Assembly (NCBI GenBank): GCA_001512885.1
Contig: LFSZ01000038.1
Coordinates: 4,498 to 48,321, forward strand
Direction of reading: 5' to 3'
Origin: Rikenellaceae bacterium DTU001
GTDB taxonomy: Bacteria > Bacteroidota > Bacteroidia > Bacteroidales > DTU049
Length of the DNA: 43,824 nucleotides
Shown: piece after piece, positions 43,049-43,824 of the stretch
Position numbering within the stretch: position 1 is the stretch's first letter
How the letters are laid out: each line of letters starts with the position of its first letter
Program-made: the position numbers and the translations under genes
Notes under the pieces: model-generated
The model's input: the letters and a program-made list of their open reading frames with translations, nothing else
Told to the model about the DNA's origin: nothing
Databases searched by the model: none

Positions 43049-43824
43049 CTACTCAATATTATCTATTATTTGTTTTTCTTGTAAAGTTGCTGATATTGTA
43101 ATCTTAGGTAATATCCCACCATTATAAATTTTACTATCTGGTGTAATCCATTTTTGAGGGTCTAAAATATTAGATATTTCATTCTCTTGATCACCAGTTG
43201 GATTAATAGAAACCCATTCGCCATCTTTTAATATTTGGATTTCATAATGTAAATGACTTGTTCTGCCAAAATCATCACCATATGCACTTCCACCCATCTG
43301 TGCAATATTATAAGACTCAGAAACATATTGTCCATCTTCAATATTAATTTCACTTAAATGAAAATATCGAGTTCTAAAAGTTCCATCAGGCGAAGTAATG
43401 ACCACAGAACGTCCTTCTCCTCCACTTGGATTATTATCTACACTTGCAAAACCCTCATGCGTCGCAAATATAGGTGATCCATAATCTGTGTTACATCCTC
43501 CCGAATAATTAAAGTCTAATCCTTTATGATAATTACTTGCTCCTGGTAAACCTGTATTACGAGTTCCAAACCAAGAATCAACTTTTACGTACCAATTATT
43601 ATATGGATTGTCAAGCGGTAAAGGTCTTTCTCCATTCGGATCAATCAATTTTACTGGATTACCCAAACAATACATATACGCCGACGTGCTCGGATACTTA
43701 TCGCTCATCGGATCCACTGACAGCCACGCACTCAGCTCACTATCATAATACCTCGCCCCGAAATATGTGTAGCTGGTCTCATTGTCTAGCTCCTTGGCAG
43801 TGAATTTGTACCTACTATCAAACT
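43049..43824 (-). CDS. RHS-repeat protein, C-terminal M23 peptidase (partial)
   Basis: The 3' part of a gene that runs off the window; the frame is open to the last base. The upstream end encodes the end of an RHS core: FTAKELD, TYFGARYYDSEL, WLSVDPMSDKYPSTSAYMYC, GNPVKLIDPNGE. After the DPNG junction (about 43631) the protein changes to an M23 (LytM) metalloendopeptidase. Counting from the GTG at 43717, ligands are H64 and D68 (HKGLD), with H120 (YFHLS), H155 and H157 (HLHYE), so it should be active against peptidoglycan cross-links. A 50-residue tail follows. The RHS part uses more G/C codons than the AT-rich peptidase tail, typical of exchangeable toxin tips. Such proteins are exported and kill neighbouring cells or remodel the wall. 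The next gene may encode immunity. Confidence 0.85.
   Translation of the reverse strand, partial: FDSRYKFTAKELDNETSYTYFGARYYDSELSAWLSVDPMSDKYPSTSAYMYCLGNPVKLIDPNGERPLPLDNPYNNWYVKVDSWFGTRNTGLPGASNYHKGLDFNYSGGCNTDYGSPIFATHEGFASVDNNPSGGEGRSVVITSPDGTFRTRYFHLSEINIEDGQYVSESYNIAQMGGSAYGDDFGRTSHLHYEIQILKDGEWVSINPTGDQENEISNILDPQKWITPDSKIYNGGILPKITISATLQEKQIIDNIE

Noticed and set aside
43537-43803. 88-codon forward ORF
   Set aside because: It lies antisense to the RHS-M23 reading frame, whose motifs are unmistakable.

Overview
The window is 43.8 kb of very AT-rich chromosome from a member of the Bacteroidota. The evidence for this is a GldH gliding lipoprotein, two secreted proteins with C-terminal type IX (Por) secretion signals, a TonB receptor with an N-terminal carboxypeptidase-like domain, a GWxTD lipoprotein, menaquinone synthesis (MenA), and the Bacteroidota form of IspG with an extra domain. 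Starts lack Shine-Dalgarno sequences and instead carry the Bacteroidota -7 promoter box TAnnTTTG close upstream. I cannot name the genus. I saw no rRNA, tRNA, CRISPR array or insertion sequence.

Layout. 1-5.5 kb: a tight forward operon ricT-gldH-mrcA-ispG (signalling/iron-sulfur, gliding/T9SS lipoprotein, peptidoglycan polymerase, isoprenoid synthesis). 5.7-8.6 kb: a histidine-rich membrane protein and a TonB-dependent receptor, a likely metal uptake pair. 8.9-13.1 kb (reverse): purB-xerD, then recR and a GWxTD lipoprotein overlapping by ATGA. 13.3-19 kb (reverse): a secreted M43 protease with T9SS signal, a zinc-dependent phospholipase C family protein, ComB, and an alpha/beta-hydrolase lipoprotein; a candidate small RNA lies in the spacer at 15.6-15.7 kb. 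19-22 kb (forward): plsC, a phospholipase D-like synthase and an outer-membrane barrel. 22-29 kb (reverse): der with an S4 protein, an M14 carboxypeptidase, acpH and htpG. 29.4-31.9 kb: priA. 32.2-35 kb (reverse): a T9SS-secreted beta-helix protein and an NrnA-type DHH phosphatase, divergent from ndk. 35.6-42.2 kb (reverse): an XRE regulator, menA, a nitroreductase and mfd. 42.3-43.8 kb: a multi-hairpin repeat element, then a DUF4348-like lipoprotein and the 3' end of an RHS gene whose C-terminus is an M23 peptidoglycan endopeptidase. That end is the accessory part of the window and looks like a polymorphic toxin with a candidate immunity lipoprotein.

Most of the window is housekeeping (DNA repair and replication restart: recR, priA, mfd, xerD; envelope: mrcA, plsC, ispG, menA; chaperone: htpG). 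The most interesting non-genic signals are the very short distances between -7 boxes and start codons (near-leaderless mRNAs), the candidate sRNA, several long perfect inverted repeats, and dispersed GC-rich repeats in otherwise AT-rich spacers.
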